The position numbers and the translations under genes are program-made. From the NCBI RefSeq assembly GCF_900103265.1, contig NZ_FMWX01000008.1, forward strand, positions 162,071 through 226,070: a stretch of DNA of 64,000 bases. Reading direction: 5' to 3'. Source of the stretch: Sphingomonas sp. NFR15 (GTDB taxonomy: Bacteria; Pseudomonadota; Alphaproteobacteria; Sphingomonadales; Sphingomonadaceae). The notes under the pieces were generated by a model that saw nothing but the letters and a program-made list of their open reading frames with translations, was not told the DNA's origin and did not search any database. Positions within the stretch are counted from its first letter, which is position 1, and every line of letters starts with the position of its first letter. Shown here in pieces: positions 9,904 through 18,270 of the stretch.

Positions 9904-10104
9904 ATGTTCGCCCAGACTGACGGCTTGTCACCCAAGCGTCTCCTGCTCTGCAGCCGAGAGAACGCCAACCGCGTGGCGTCGCGATTGTTCGACGAGCGAT
10001 GCGAGCCGCTGAGCATCGTGCGCACGGTCAATCCGCTTCAACCCTTCCGCGTCTGCACATCGCCGTCGACGACCGACATGGTCGAGGTAGAGATGGTTTC
10101 GTGA
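9904..10104 (+). CDS. Small conserved-type plasmid protein, unknown function
   Basis: 66 residues with a good ribosome site (GAGGAG) nine bases before the ATG. The stop overlaps the start of the nuclease gene (TGATG), which implies translational coupling. There is no signal peptide or membrane segment, and no family is recognised. Confidence 0.6.
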   Translation: MFAQTDGLSPKRLLLCSRENANRVASRLFDERCEPLSIVRTVNPLQPFRVCTSPSTTDMVEVEMVS

Positions 10105-10610
10105 TGCGGCATACGACCGGCCTCATGCTCGCGGTGCTTGCAATGACCGCCGCGGCCTCGCCGGCGAAGCCGCAAACCTTCGATGCGCAGGCCCGAGCCC
10201 TCGATGGCGATACGGTCGCGGTCGATTTCAGGCTGCTTGGGGTTGATGCGTTCGAGCGCCGGCAGCTCTGTCAGAAGGTCGCCGGCTGCTGGCAATGCGG
10301 CAAGGCCGCACAGGATTTCGCGGCGAATGCGCTCCGCTCGAAGAAAGCATCGATCCAGCTGACGCCCTCATCCAGCTACGGTCGCCCAGTCGCGATCGTG
10401 ACCGTCGATGGGCAGGATCTTGGCGAGCGGATGATCCGCGCCGGCCTCGCCGTGCCCGAGACCCAATATCTGCGCGACGATTCGGCCCGAGCGGCGCGAT
10501 ATCAGTCGGCATTCACCCAGGCGAAAGCCCGCAGGGCAGGGGCCTTTGCCGGGACGTGGCTCGAACCGTCCCGTTGGCGGCATGGCGAAAGGCTGCGCTG
10601 CGAGCGCTGA
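10104..10610 (+). CDS. Secreted thermonuclease-like (staphylococcal nuclease fold) protein
   Basis: 168 residues from the ATG at 10104, coupled to the small gene before it. A signal peptide covers about residues 1-24 (hydrophobic 'TGLMLAVLAMTAAASPA'). The SNase fold is seen in 'LDGDTVAVDFRLLGVDAFE', which has the calcium Asp, the catalytic Arg and Glu in the expected order, and in 'SYGRPVAIVTVDGQDL', which supplies the second Arg, then 'AGLAVPETQY'. Four cysteines between residues 50 and 70 are unusual for the family. Thermonuclease-like proteins of this kind are frequent on alphaproteobacterial plasmids. It ends tail to tail with the next gene, only four bases apart. Confidence 0.8.
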   Translation: MRHTTGLMLAVLAMTAAASPAKPQTFDAQARALDGDTVAVDFRLLGVDAFERRQLCQKVAGCWQCGKAAQDFAANALRSKKASIQLTPSSSYGRPVAIVTVDGQDLGERMIRAGLAVPETQYLRDDSARAARYQSAFTQAKARRAGAFAGTWLEPSRWRHGERLRCER

Positions 10611-10614
10611 CGAT

Positions 10615-11103
10615 TCAGTCGGTCAGCGCCGGGTCCGCCCACCAGGACGGGCCCTGCTCGAAATCGGCATCCAACTTGACCATCGGCCCGTCGGGCGAAT
10701 CGGCCACATAGGGATTGGTCAGCGGCATCCGCGAACCCTTCCGCCGCTTCTGCTCGCCCGCGACCCGGCCACGGCGCTCAAGAAGGTCTTCAAGCCATTC
10801 GAGATCGTCGAGCATCGCGACGACGCCCCGTCCCGCGAGGCAAAAATAGACGCAGCGCTGGAAATCGTCCGCCCCGTCGTTCGCGAGGATCGCAGTCAGC
10901 TTTGCCTTGCCCGAGGGCTCGCCCTCATGGACCCAAGCCACCGCCTGTCGCAGCTCGCGCACTGAATAATAGGCGTCCTCTACGTCCATGCCGATCGACG
11001 CGTTTGCGATCATCCGGCGCGTCGGCCGATTCTCGGCATCCAGCGCCGCGTCACGAAGCGTGATGTCGAGGTCGAAGCGGTCGCGAAATTTGTCTGTCCT
11101 CAT
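10615..11103 (-). CDS. Conserved plasmid hypothetical protein
   Basis: 162 residues on the minus strand. The start is the ATG at 11103-11101, with AGGAG nine bases upstream; the longer open frame towards 11979 is the antisense of the neighbouring gene. The sequence is hydrophilic and begins 'MRTDKFRDRFDLDITLRDAA'. The middle ('SVRELRQAVAWVHEGEPSGKAKL') looks helical. A proline-rich C-terminus ends in 'PSWWADPALTD'. No domain is recognised. It is the only leftward gene in the first 24 kb and must have its own promoter. Confidence 0.65.
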   Translation of the reverse strand: MRTDKFRDRFDLDITLRDAALDAENRPTRRMIANASIGMDVEDAYYSVRELRQAVAWVHEGEPSGKAKLTAILANDGADDFQRCVYFCLAGRGVVAMLDDLEWLEDLLERRGRVAGEQKRRKGSRMPLTNPYVADSPDGPMVKLDADFEQGPSWWADPALTD

Positions 11104-11181
11104 GGCGAATCTCCTGCGCGACGGAACGTAACGTGAACACGCGAGACCGTCAACCGGGACCGCCATTCCATGGAGCACCCC

Positions 11182-12192
11182 ATGTCGATCGAGATCATCG
11201 TCGGACTTCCGCATCTCGGTGAGGGCCCAATCCTCGCGAGGACACGGTCGTTGCGCCAAGCCGCGCTCATTTCTGCAAACTGTCTCTCGTGCTGGTCCGA
11301 GAAGCGGGGCTGGCGGGAATGGATCGGATGGCGGCTGCGCCAACTCGCCAACGCTGATGGTCTTGCTGCACTTTGTCTCGATTCCGCCGGCTTCGTCGCC
11401 ACCGCCCGCTATGGCGGGTTTCCCTGGTCGCTTCCCGACTATGTCGCGCTGGCCGCGGCCTACCCGTTCCGCTGGTGGGCCAGTGCCGACTATTGCGTCG
11501 AGGCCGAGATCGCGCGCGATCGTGATGGGGTCATCGATCGCATCTCGCGGACCATCCGCGCCAATCGCGATTGCCGCAGGCTCGCCGAAGATCATGGGAT
11601 CGTCGCGACCTTGATGCCTGTCATCCAAGGCCGTCTGCCCGAGGACTATGGGCGCTGTGTCGACGCCCTTCGGACGGCGATGAAACCCGGCGCCCTTATC
11701 GGCGTCGGCAGTATGTGCCGCCGGCCCGTTCACGGACCAGAAGGGTTGATCGCCGTCATCGATCATCTCGACCAGATCCTGCCGGTGGGCGTGCGTCTTC
11801 ACGTCTTCGGCGCCAAGGGCGAGGTGCTGCCCTACCTCCTCCCGTTCAGCCACAGGGTCGCTTCGATCGATAGCCAAGCTTACGGCGTCGGCGCCCGCCG
11901 GTCCGCGCGCAAGGCCGGGGTCTCGAAGACCGACCGCTTTGTCGCCCAACATCTGGAGGACTGGGTCGGCGCACAGCACGACCGGCTCTCACGGCGGCCG
12001 CGACGCCTTCCGTCGATCGCGCATCCGTCGATCGACGTGACACCGAGCGATCCGTGGGAAGCGGCGATTGCCCAGGCCCGCGCAGAAATCCGCGCCCTGA
12101 TCGAGTCCGGCGATCTCGACCATGATGAGCTGACCTTCCCGTGGATCGAGCAATGGGCGGCCGACATCTACCGGGACGGCTTCGCCGGCTGA
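11182..12192 (+). CDS. TGT/DpdA-like transglycosylase, candidate DNA deazaguanine modification enzyme
   Basis: 336 residues from ATG 11182 (GGAG eight bases upstream; ATG 11170 is the alternative). The order of motifs follows tRNA-guanine transglycosylases: 'LDSAGF' (catalytic Asp67 in the place of 'DSGGF'), 'ASADYC' (Asp103), 'PVIQGRLPEDYGRC' (residues 145-158), and 'GVGSMCRRP' where TGT enzymes have the glycine-rich 'GGL' strand. The C-terminal Cys/His zinc site of bacterial TGT is not seen. This divergent group includes the phage and island DpdA enzymes that insert 7-deazaguanine into DNA, so DNA is the likely substrate. No preQ0 synthesis genes lie in the window, so precursor would come from the host. 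Confidence 0.65.
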   Translation: MSIEIIVGLPHLGEGPILARTRSLRQAALISANCLSCWSEKRGWREWIGWRLRQLANADGLAALCLDSAGFVATARYGGFPWSLPDYVALAAAYPFRWWASADYCVEAEIARDRDGVIDRISRTIRANRDCRRLAEDHGIVATLMPVIQGRLPEDYGRCVDALRTAMKPGALIGVGSMCRRPVHGPEGLIAVIDHLDQILPVGVRLHVFGAKGEVLPYLLPFSHRVASIDSQAYGVGARRSARKAGVSKTDRFVAQHLEDWVGAQHDRLSRRPRRLPSIAHPSIDVTPSDPWEAAIAQARAEIRALIESGDLDHDELTFPWIEQWAADIYRDGFAG

Positions 12193-12194
12193 TC

Positions 12195-12220
12195 GGGGAG
12201 AAAGGAGAGAGGGGGAGGGG
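12195..12220 (+). repeat. Polypurine leader element, copy 4
   Basis: Purine tract of GGGGAGAAAGGAGAGAGGGG type directly after the TGT-like gene and 40 bases before the next start. Confidence 0.5.
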
Positions 12221-12260
12221 CGGTTGAGCCGATTTGTGCTCGAGACCGGAGATCCTCCCC

Positions 12261-12905
12261 ATGACCTACGACGTCGCCATGCGCCACCAGCAAGCGCTTG
12301 ATCCTAGCTCGCTGATCACGGTCGGCACCACTCTCCACGCCATCGGCGCCGCGATCAAGGACTGCCGCAACGCTGGCAAGGATGCCGAAACCGATCCTGC
12401 CGTGATCCTGCTCGTTCGCCATCTCCATGCGGTTTGCGAGGATCGGCCGTCCAGCCTGGAGCTTCGCCGCACCTGCATGGACCAGATCGCCGAAATTCGC
12501 CGGACCCCGGTACTTCGAAACCTGGCCTATCGCGGTGTCAGCTATGACGAGACCGCCAAGCGGCTTTTCCATTCCGAGGGCCGCTCCGCGATGCGGCGCC
12601 TGGCCGACGCCCTGGGTCTTTCCGATGGAAGCTATGACATTCGCTCCAACAAGGGCGGCCCTGCGGTCTCCGGCGAAATCACGCTCCATGGCGAGGAGGC
12701 CTGGGTGCAGCTCTCGCTGGGCGGTTCGGGCCAAGGCCGGGAAGTCCTCTATCGCCGGGTTCGCGGCCGCGACGACCACTGCGGCGATCGCAATCACTGG
12801 GCATCGGTCAATGACCTCATGGCGCCCGATCGTTTCGCGACCCGCCTGGTGCGCGACCTGCGCCTTACCTCGCCGGTTGAACAGCCCATGCGCCTCTTTG
12901 CCTGA
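12261..12905 (+). CDS. Conserved plasmid hypothetical protein
   Basis: 214 residues from ATG 12261; an upstream in-frame start at 12234 lacks a ribosome site. The N-terminal half is helical ('LHAIGAAIKDCRNAGK', 'ILLVRHLHAVCEDRP'). The C-terminal half is beta-rich, with 'GEITLHGEEAWVQLSLGG' followed by basic 'VLYRRVRGRDDHCGDRNHW'. It sits between the TGT-like and Mom-like genes, apparently in the same operon. No family or catalytic motif is recognised. Confidence 0.7.
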   Translation: MTYDVAMRHQQALDPSSLITVGTTLHAIGAAIKDCRNAGKDAETDPAVILLVRHLHAVCEDRPSSLELRRTCMDQIAEIRRTPVLRNLAYRGVSYDETAKRLFHSEGRSAMRRLADALGLSDGSYDIRSNKGGPAVSGEITLHGEEAWVQLSLGGSGQGREVLYRRVRGRDDHCGDRNHWASVNDLMAPDRFATRLVRDLRLTSPVEQPMRLFA

Positions 12906-12925
12906 AGTCGACGGAGGCCGAGCAT

Positions 12926-14209
12926 ATGACTCGCGACGAGTATATTTCGCCCTTCGATCCCTGTTCGACCGCCACCTGGCTAGCCCGTGGCCGCGCCCCC
13001 GCTCACGCCGAGGCTCTCGCGAAAGCCTGGCGCGATTATCCCGACCTGCCACCAACATCTGCGGCGGCAGACCGCATGGCGCGTACCCGCGCGCGCGTCG
13101 AAGCGATAAAGCCGGTCAACGATGCCATTGCCGCACAGGCCGAGGTCGAGCGCCAGTCACGCAATTTCAGCTTCACCGAGGAGCGCGCCGTCGCCGGACG
13201 CGGCGACGAGCGCGACACGGCGATCCTGCGCGGCAGGGACCGTTACGGTTATGACTGGAATCAGGCGATCCGCTATGCCGATGGCTGGCATGCGGCTCAG
13301 GCCGGTTGGAATCATCGCGCGCCATCCAAAACCGCAGGGCGACTGGCCTATGATCGCGGGTTCGCCGACGGTGGCGGCGACGTCGATGATCTCTTCGATG
13401 CGGCCCGCCGAACCAATCTCGCCACCGAACGTACGCCTACCCGGCTGCGACCCCTAATAGCGGCCCGATCGTTCCCCTCGGACTGGCCGAAACCCAGCGA
13501 CGGGCCTCGACCAACAGCGTGGTCACGCCGGGTCATCTTCCTTGGCGACCACCCGGCATCGGCGCTTGGTCGAGGCGAGATCTTCGAGGGTTTTCGCGAG
13601 ACGGGAGGTCGCTACGGCGGCCGTGCGATCATCCTCACGGCGGCCCACGGCTTCATTTCCGGCGCATCCACCTTGCCAGACGGCGACGAACTGACGGCGG
13701 CTCGTGCCGATGAACTCATTGCCAGTGCCGAGCAGGAAGACCGTCTTCGCGCGCTCCTGGCGGGCATCGACGTTGAGGACATCCTTGTCGCACTACATGG
13801 AGAATATCTCAGGGTTCTCGACGCTCACGCCGCCGCACTACCGACCTGCCGGAATCGGGAGCGCACTCGCAACACACCGCTGCAGGTGAAGGCGCATGTA
13901 AAGCTATGGATGGCCCGAGGCCGCGAGGCCGGGAGCAATGTCGGCGCAGGCCACATTCGTTGGTCGAAGGCGACCAAGGGCCTCACCGCCAAGCTTGGCG
14001 AGCTGACAGCGCGCTATCAGGGGCCAGCGCCTGGAAAAGGCCATCTCGTTTCGATCGAACAGGGCGGCGCGCCCGCGCAGGGCTTCACCAGCTCTGACGG
14101 CAATCTGCTAGATCCGATCATAGTCGTCGGAAGCAAGGCCCGGCTGCGCGACGAGATGGCGCGCGCGCTGCGCTTGTTCGGCGGGGCGACGAGGTTCGCG
14201 GCGCGCTAA
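12926..14209 (+). CDS. Conserved plasmid hypothetical protein
   Basis: 427 residues, 20 bases after the previous stop, with GGAGG before the ATG. The N-terminal 150 residues hold several aromatic-rich segments ('YGYDWNQAIRYADGWHAAQ', 'GRLAYDRGFADGGGD') that look like helical repeats. A middle part 'AWSRRVIFLGDHPASALGR' could be an alpha/beta segment. The C-terminal third is basic. I do not recognise the family. Its place before the Mom-like gene suggests a shared transcript. Confidence 0.7.
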   Translation: MTRDEYISPFDPCSTATWLARGRAPAHAEALAKAWRDYPDLPPTSAAADRMARTRARVEAIKPVNDAIAAQAEVERQSRNFSFTEERAVAGRGDERDTAILRGRDRYGYDWNQAIRYADGWHAAQAGWNHRAPSKTAGRLAYDRGFADGGGDVDDLFDAARRTNLATERTPTRLRPLIAARSFPSDWPKPSDGPRPTAWSRRVIFLGDHPASALGRGEIFEGFRETGGRYGGRAIILTAAHGFISGASTLPDGDELTAARADELIASAEQEDRLRALLAGIDVEDILVALHGEYLRVLDAHAAALPTCRNRERTRNTPLQVKAHVKLWMARGREAGSNVGAGHIRWSKATKGLTAKLGELTARYQGPAPGKGHLVSIEQGGAPAQGFTSSDGNLLDPIIVVGSKARLRDEMARALRLFGGATRFAAR

Positions 14210-14228
14210 TCTCTGGGGACCCAAAAGC

Positions 14229-15065
14229 ATGGAAACGACCCGCAGCCAGCGCTGGCGCGAACGCCGGGCGCTATGGGCTCGTGATCTGACGGTCATTGAC
14301 CCTAAATCCTACACCGTCGAGATCATCGACCATCACCTCGCGCGTGCTTTCATCGAGCGACACCATTATCTCCCGAGTTACCCCGCGGCCCAACTCGCCG
14401 TCGGGCTCTATGGCGCCGGGGCCTCGCTCGAGGGGGTCGCCGTCTTCGCCGTGCCAACCACCGGCGCCGTGATAACACGGCACACCGGCTTCGCCGATCC
14501 AGACCGCGGCTGCGTGCTGGCACGTCTGATCCTGACAGACGCAGTGCCCCAAAACGGGGAGAGCTTCTTTGTCGCGCGGGCCTTTCGCCATCTCCGCCGC
14601 GAGAAGCCTGGCATCGAGGCCGTGGTTTCCTACAGCGATCCAGGCGTCGGACACATTGGCCGCGTCTATTGCGCGCTCTCGGCAGCCCACCGGGCGGTCA
14701 CGAGGCCGCGGACGGTCCTGCGCGCCGGAAACACGACGATCGCGGGCCGGACGCTCTCAAAGATCCGTCTCGGCGAACGAGGCCATTCCGGTGCGATTGA
14801 TCAGCTCGTTTCGCTTGGCCTGCCGAAGCCAGGGTTCGGGGAGACACCCGCGGCATGGCTCTGGCGGCTCCAGCGCGACCGCCACCTCCTGCGCCATCAG
14901 CAGCCGGGGCTTTACGCCTATTGCTTCGAGCTGACGCGCGAAGCCCGTCGTAACGGCCGCGCGCTGCCGCGCCTGCCTTACCCCAAGGCCCTGCCACTGG
15001 CGCATCCGACCTTTCAGTTCGACCTCCCTGACAAGGCCGAGGGCCGCGCAGCCGGCGAAGAGTGA
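14229..15065 (+). CDS. Mom-like DNA-modification protein (GNAT-fold)
   Basis: 278 residues. The core resembles phage Mu Mom and its relatives: 'FIERHHYLPSYP' and a hydrophobic 'QLAVGLYG', then 'GVAVFAVPT', 'LARLILTD', a glutamate-serine 'NGESFFVARAFRHL', and the signature 'VVSYSDPGVGHIGRVYCAL' containing the conserved Ser, Asp, Gly-His and Tyr. Mom converts adenine in DNA to a carbamoylmethyl form that resists restriction. The rest of the protein is a basic C-terminus. It is 19 bases after the preceding gene and is followed by a PP-loop ATPase fragment, a neighbourhood consistent with DNA modification. The substrate and product here are inferred, not shown. Confidence 0.65.
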   Translation: METTRSQRWRERRALWARDLTVIDPKSYTVEIIDHHLARAFIERHHYLPSYPAAQLAVGLYGAGASLEGVAVFAVPTTGAVITRHTGFADPDRGCVLARLILTDAVPQNGESFFVARAFRHLRREKPGIEAVVSYSDPGVGHIGRVYCALSAAHRAVTRPRTVLRAGNTTIAGRTLSKIRLGERGHSGAIDQLVSLGLPKPGFGETPAAWLWRLQRDRHLLRHQQPGLYAYCFELTREARRNGRALPRLPYPKALPLAHPTFQFDLPDKAEGRAAGEE

Positions 15066-15076
15066 GGGGAGGGGGG
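15064..15076 (+). repeat. Polypurine leader element, copy 5
   Basis: GAGGGGAGGGGGG at the very end of the Mom-like gene, before the PP-loop gene; it is followed by TTTTT. Confidence 0.45.
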
Positions 15077-15121
15077 TTTTTGAGGTCGCGGCGATGGGCC
15101 GCGATCGAGGCCGAGAACTCC

Positions 15122-15541
15122 ATGAATATTCCCAACAGCAGGCGGTTGGTGGACACCATCCTGGTCGCCGCCCCGCCGCCCGTCGTCCTCGCCTATGGTA
15201 TCGGCGTCGATTCAACGGCCCTCCTTGTCGAACTCGAGGCAAGGGGCGAACCGCCCGATCTCGTACTTTCCGCCGATCCCGGCGCCGAGAAGCCCGAGAC
15301 CTACGAATATCAGGCGATCATGGCCCGGTGGATGGCCGCTCGCGGCATCCCCTACGAGATCGTCCGCTATGTGCCGCGGCGGTTCAAGAACTGGCCGCCC
15401 TATTTCACGATCCTGGAGAATGTCCTGACCAACGCGACGCTCCCCAGCATCAGCGTGGGCCGTCATAGCTGTTCGCCAGGTCTGGACTCAGTCGGAATCC
15501 CGTTAGCTTGTGAAGGAAGGGCAGGCCGGGCAACGCGCTAA
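15122..15541 (+). pseudogene. PP-loop ATPase (PAPS-reductase-like), truncated 3' end
   Basis: From ATG 15122 about 117 residues look like the PAPS-reductase/PP-loop family found on phages and plasmids: 'LAYGIGVDSTALL' is the ATP pyrophosphatase loop, followed by 'LVLSADPGAEKPETY' and 'SVGRHSCS'. In intact members the last motif continues with 'LKWK' and roughly 100 more residues. Here homology stops at about base 15474 and the frame drifts into unrelated residues to a stop at 15541. The break coincides with the start of the segment that carries the GH42 gene. Such proteins can supply adenylated or thiolated intermediates; DndC of phosphorothioation is a relative. Confidence 0.7.
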
Positions 15542-15579
15542 CCCAAAAAGCTGGTGGCGCCCGGCCTGTCCTTCCTCAC
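15510..15579. repeat. Long imperfect hairpin at the insertion boundary
   Basis: Left arm 15510-15531 and right arm 15559-15579 pair over about 21 positions with one indel and one mismatch (core AGGCCGGGC / GCCCGGCCT), around a 27-base loop. It begins about 35 bases after homology of the PP-loop gene ends, and could be a REP-like element or an end of the inserted segment. Confidence 0.6.
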
Positions 15580-15975
15580 TTCAGCCCAACAATTTCGGAT
15601 CGGCGATCCGTGCGGAAGGGCTTGAAGTGTTCGACTGGCGACCGGCAGTTCCGTTATACGCCGACAGGTCACGATGGACCGTCCTTGGGACAAACCCGCC
15701 GTTCCTTATGACCCATCGGTATGACGGCTTCCGGCGCTAACCTGACGCTAGGTGAGCGACCCAACTGAAGATTTTACTGACCAATTTGCGCGCAACTACC
15801 GCGGATCGTTGGTTAGTGGGCGTAGTCATAAGCGAGGGGTAATGAGGAGCGAGCAGCCCCGTGCAAGCAGCATTGGTCAATCACAGGATCTGTTCATCGG
15901 CGTCTCCAAATCAGCCATCGTGTGACCAAGCAATCCGCCGATCGCCGCTTCACAAACGGCCCCGCAATCCGATTT

Positions 15976-16017
15976 CCATTTTCAGGTGAGAAATATGCGT
16001 TGCACAAATGAAAATGG
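15976..16017. promoter_or_regulatory. Inverted repeat CCATTTTC / GAAAATGG upstream of GH42
   Basis: Perfect 8-base arms at 15976-15983 and 16010-16017, centred about 175 bases before the GH42 start. Possible operator; no cognate regulator is seen nearby. Confidence 0.35.
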
Positions 16018-16033
16018 CCCGTCACTTTAGCCC

Positions 16034-16057
16034 TTCGCGATGCACAAAAATCGCGAA
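16034..16057. promoter_or_regulatory. Inverted repeat TTCGCGA-N10-TCGCGAA upstream of GH42
   Basis: Perfect 7-base arms around a 10-base spacer, about 115 bases before the start codon. The spacing puts the arms 17 bases apart centre to centre, as in many dimeric operators. No regulator gene lies in this segment. Confidence 0.4.
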
Positions 16058-16170
16058 CAGGAGGATGCATAACGAAGCGCTGTTGCCGCGTAGCTGGCTA
16101 TGACCCACCGTGACCCGCCAGGCGCCTCTTCCTAGAATGTAGAAAAACAGATCGAGACAGGTGACATCCG

Positions 16171-18270
16171 ATGATCAAGCTCAAGTTATCCAGCTTTGTC
16201 GCCATCTCAGCTCTCGTAGGGACTTGTTTGAGCTCCTCCGTTTTACAAGCCGAAGTTCAAGGCGTTGATCGCACACCACGATCAATTCTGTACGGAGTGT
16301 CGTATTACGACGAGTACACGCCCGTCGACCGCATCGACGAAGACTTCCGCTTGATGAAAGAGGCGAACATCACGGTAGTTCGCATCGCCGAGTCGACGTG
16401 GGGCACGCTTGAGCCTCAGCCGGGTGTCTTCAATTTTAGCCATGTCGATCGGATGCTTTCAGCTGCCCAACGATATGGCATCAAAGTCATCGTCGGCACG
16501 CCGACATATGCGATCCCGACATGGCTCGCGCGTGAGCACCCCGATGTGCTGGTGACCAGACCCGACGGTCAGGCGAAGTTCGGCTATCGTCAGAACATGG
16601 ACATCACGAACCCGCACTATCGCGCAGCGGCAAAGCGGGTCATCGAGGCTTTGATCGCCCATGTGGCCAAGCATCCGACGGTCATCGGCTATCAGGTCGA
16701 CAACGAAACCAAACCCTACAACACGGCCGGCCCGAACGTGCAGGCCGCTTTTGTGAAGTCGCTGCAGCAGAAGTGGGGCAGCCTCGATAAACTGAATCAG
16801 GCTTGGGGGCTCGATTACTGGAGCAATCGTGTCAACCGCTGGGAGGACTTCCCCTCAACAATCGGAACCATGAACGCGAGTGTGAAAAACGCTTTCGCCG
16901 AATTCCAGAGAGATCTTGTCACCGAGTTCCTCGGGTGGCAGGCACAGCTGGTTCGCAAGCATGCGCGCGAAGACCAGTTCATCACCCAGAATTTTGACAT
17001 GGGCTGGCTGAAAACGTCCTACGGCATTCAGCCCGAGGTGAACCATTGGAAAGCAGCCCAGCCGCTCGACGTCGCCGGCATGGACATCTACCACCCGACC
17101 CAGGACGACCTGACCGGCGCGGAGATTGCCTTCGGCGGCGACCTGGCCCGCTCGCTGAAAGGCGGCGCAAACTACTACGTGATTGAGACCGAGGCACAGG
17201 GGTGGGTGCAATGGACACCCTATCCGGGCCAATTGCGCCTGCAAGCCTTCAGCCATCTAGCGTCCGGAGCAAACATGGTCGCATATTGGCACTGGGCCAC
17301 AACGGCCAACGCGGTTGAGACTTACTGGCGCGGATTGCTGACCCAAGACTATCAGCCGAACGAAGTCTACCGAGCGGCGAAGGGTATTGGTGCTGACATC
17401 AAGCGCCTCAGCCCAAAGCTCGCAGATTTGAAGAAGAGCAATGAGGTTGCGATCTATGTCAGTAATCGCGCGCAGAGCGCGTTCGACTCGTTCAAGCTGC
17501 CTGGAAACATTGAATACAACCAAGTGATGCGTCCATTTTACGACGCGCTATATAGAAGAAACATTGAGGCTGACGTCATTTCACCTGACGGAAATCCGGA
17601 TTTGTCGAAATACAAGATGATTGTCGTGCCAGCGCTGTATTCTGCGACTGATGAGGAAATTGCTCGGCTGAATGCCTTCGCTGAAGCGGGCGGGCATTTG
17701 GTGTATACTTTCAAGAGCGGGTTCTCGGACGAGAATACCAAGGTGCGCTATGCGTCACAGCCGGGCGCAATCGCGAAGGCGGCAGGGGTGACTTACCAGC
17801 TGTTTACCGAACCCAAAGAAGTCAAAGTCGGGTCCCAGCCATATGGCCTCAGCGGAAAAGATCTGGAGGCCCGCTGGTGGATGGAGTTTCTAACTCCTAC
17901 AACCGCCAAGGTGATTGCCCGCTTCGAACATCATTCATGGCCCGATTATGCTGCGATCACCCGCAACTCCTACGGCAAGGGAGAGGTAACCTACATTGGC
18001 TTCATGCCGTCGGACGCGCTGATCGAGGGTGTCCTCACCGACACCGCGAAACGCGCTGGTGTCGCTTGGCCAGAGGCAGCCCGATTCCCACTCATCGTGC
18101 GTAGCGGCACACTGACGAATGGCAATCGGGTCCGCTATCTGCTGAACTACTCACGAGAAAAGCAAACCGTTCCGCGCGACCTCGTCAGCGGAACGGATCT
18201 GGTGACAGGGAAGCAGGCGGCTTCAACGATCGGTCCATGGGGTGTAGAGATTTTGGAAAGTACGCGATGA
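16171..18270 (+). CDS. Secreted glycoside hydrolase family 42 beta-galactosidase
   Basis: 699 residues. A signal peptide spans residues 1-27 ('FVAISALVGTCLSSSVLQA'). The TIM barrel shows 'GVSYYDEY', 'TVVRIAESTWGTLEPQPG', 'VGTPTYAIPTWLA', the acid/base motif 'YQVDNET' with Glu179, and the probable nucleophile Glu339 in 'YYVIETEAQG'. A flavodoxin-like trimerisation domain follows ('MIVVPALYSATDEEI') and then a small beta domain. GH42 enzymes usually act on short beta-galactosides; the signal peptide implies periplasmic action. No transporter, TonB receptor or regulator accompanies it. It lies alone in a segment of visibly lower GC that breaks the backbone, so it is probably imported cargo. Confidence 0.88.
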   Translation: MIKLKLSSFVAISALVGTCLSSSVLQAEVQGVDRTPRSILYGVSYYDEYTPVDRIDEDFRLMKEANITVVRIAESTWGTLEPQPGVFNFSHVDRMLSAAQRYGIKVIVGTPTYAIPTWLAREHPDVLVTRPDGQAKFGYRQNMDITNPHYRAAAKRVIEALIAHVAKHPTVIGYQVDNETKPYNTAGPNVQAAFVKSLQQKWGSLDKLNQAWGLDYWSNRVNRWEDFPSTIGTMNASVKNAFAEFQRDLVTEFLGWQAQLVRKHAREDQFITQNFDMGWLKTSYGIQPEVNHWKAAQPLDVAGMDIYHPTQDDLTGAEIAFGGDLARSLKGGANYYVIETEAQGWVQWTPYPGQLRLQAFSHLASGANMVAYWHWATTANAVETYWRGLLTQDYQPNEVYRAAKGIGADIKRLSPKLADLKKSNEVAIYVSNRAQSAFDSFKLPGNIEYNQVMRPFYDALYRRNIEADVISPDGNPDLSKYKMIVVPALYSATDEEIARLNAFAEAGGHLVYTFKSGFSDENTKVRYASQPGAIAKAAGVTYQLFTEPKEVKVGSQPYGLSGKDLEARWWMEFLTPTTAKVIARFEHHSWPDYAAITRNSYGKGEVTYIGFMPSDALIEGVLTDTAKRAGVAWPEAARFPLIVRSGTLTNGNRVRYLLNYSREKQTVPRDLVSGTDLVTGKQAASTIGPWGVEILESTR

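Larger units (their letters stand above)
15580..16170. other. Gap without a supported gene; repeat remnants and GH42 upstream region
   Basis: Short open frames here have no ribosome sites or recognisable products. The first part (about 15600-15740) resembles the decayed dispersed repeats found in gaps further right (for example 'TCGACTGGCGACCGGCAG'). The last 200 bases carry two inverted repeats listed separately, and form the upstream region of the beta-galactosidase gene. Confidence 0.5.

Noticed and set aside
11104..11979. Upstream extension of the 10615 minus-strand gene
   Set aside because: The extension lies antisense to the TGT-like gene, and a strong ribosome site marks the ATG at 11103.
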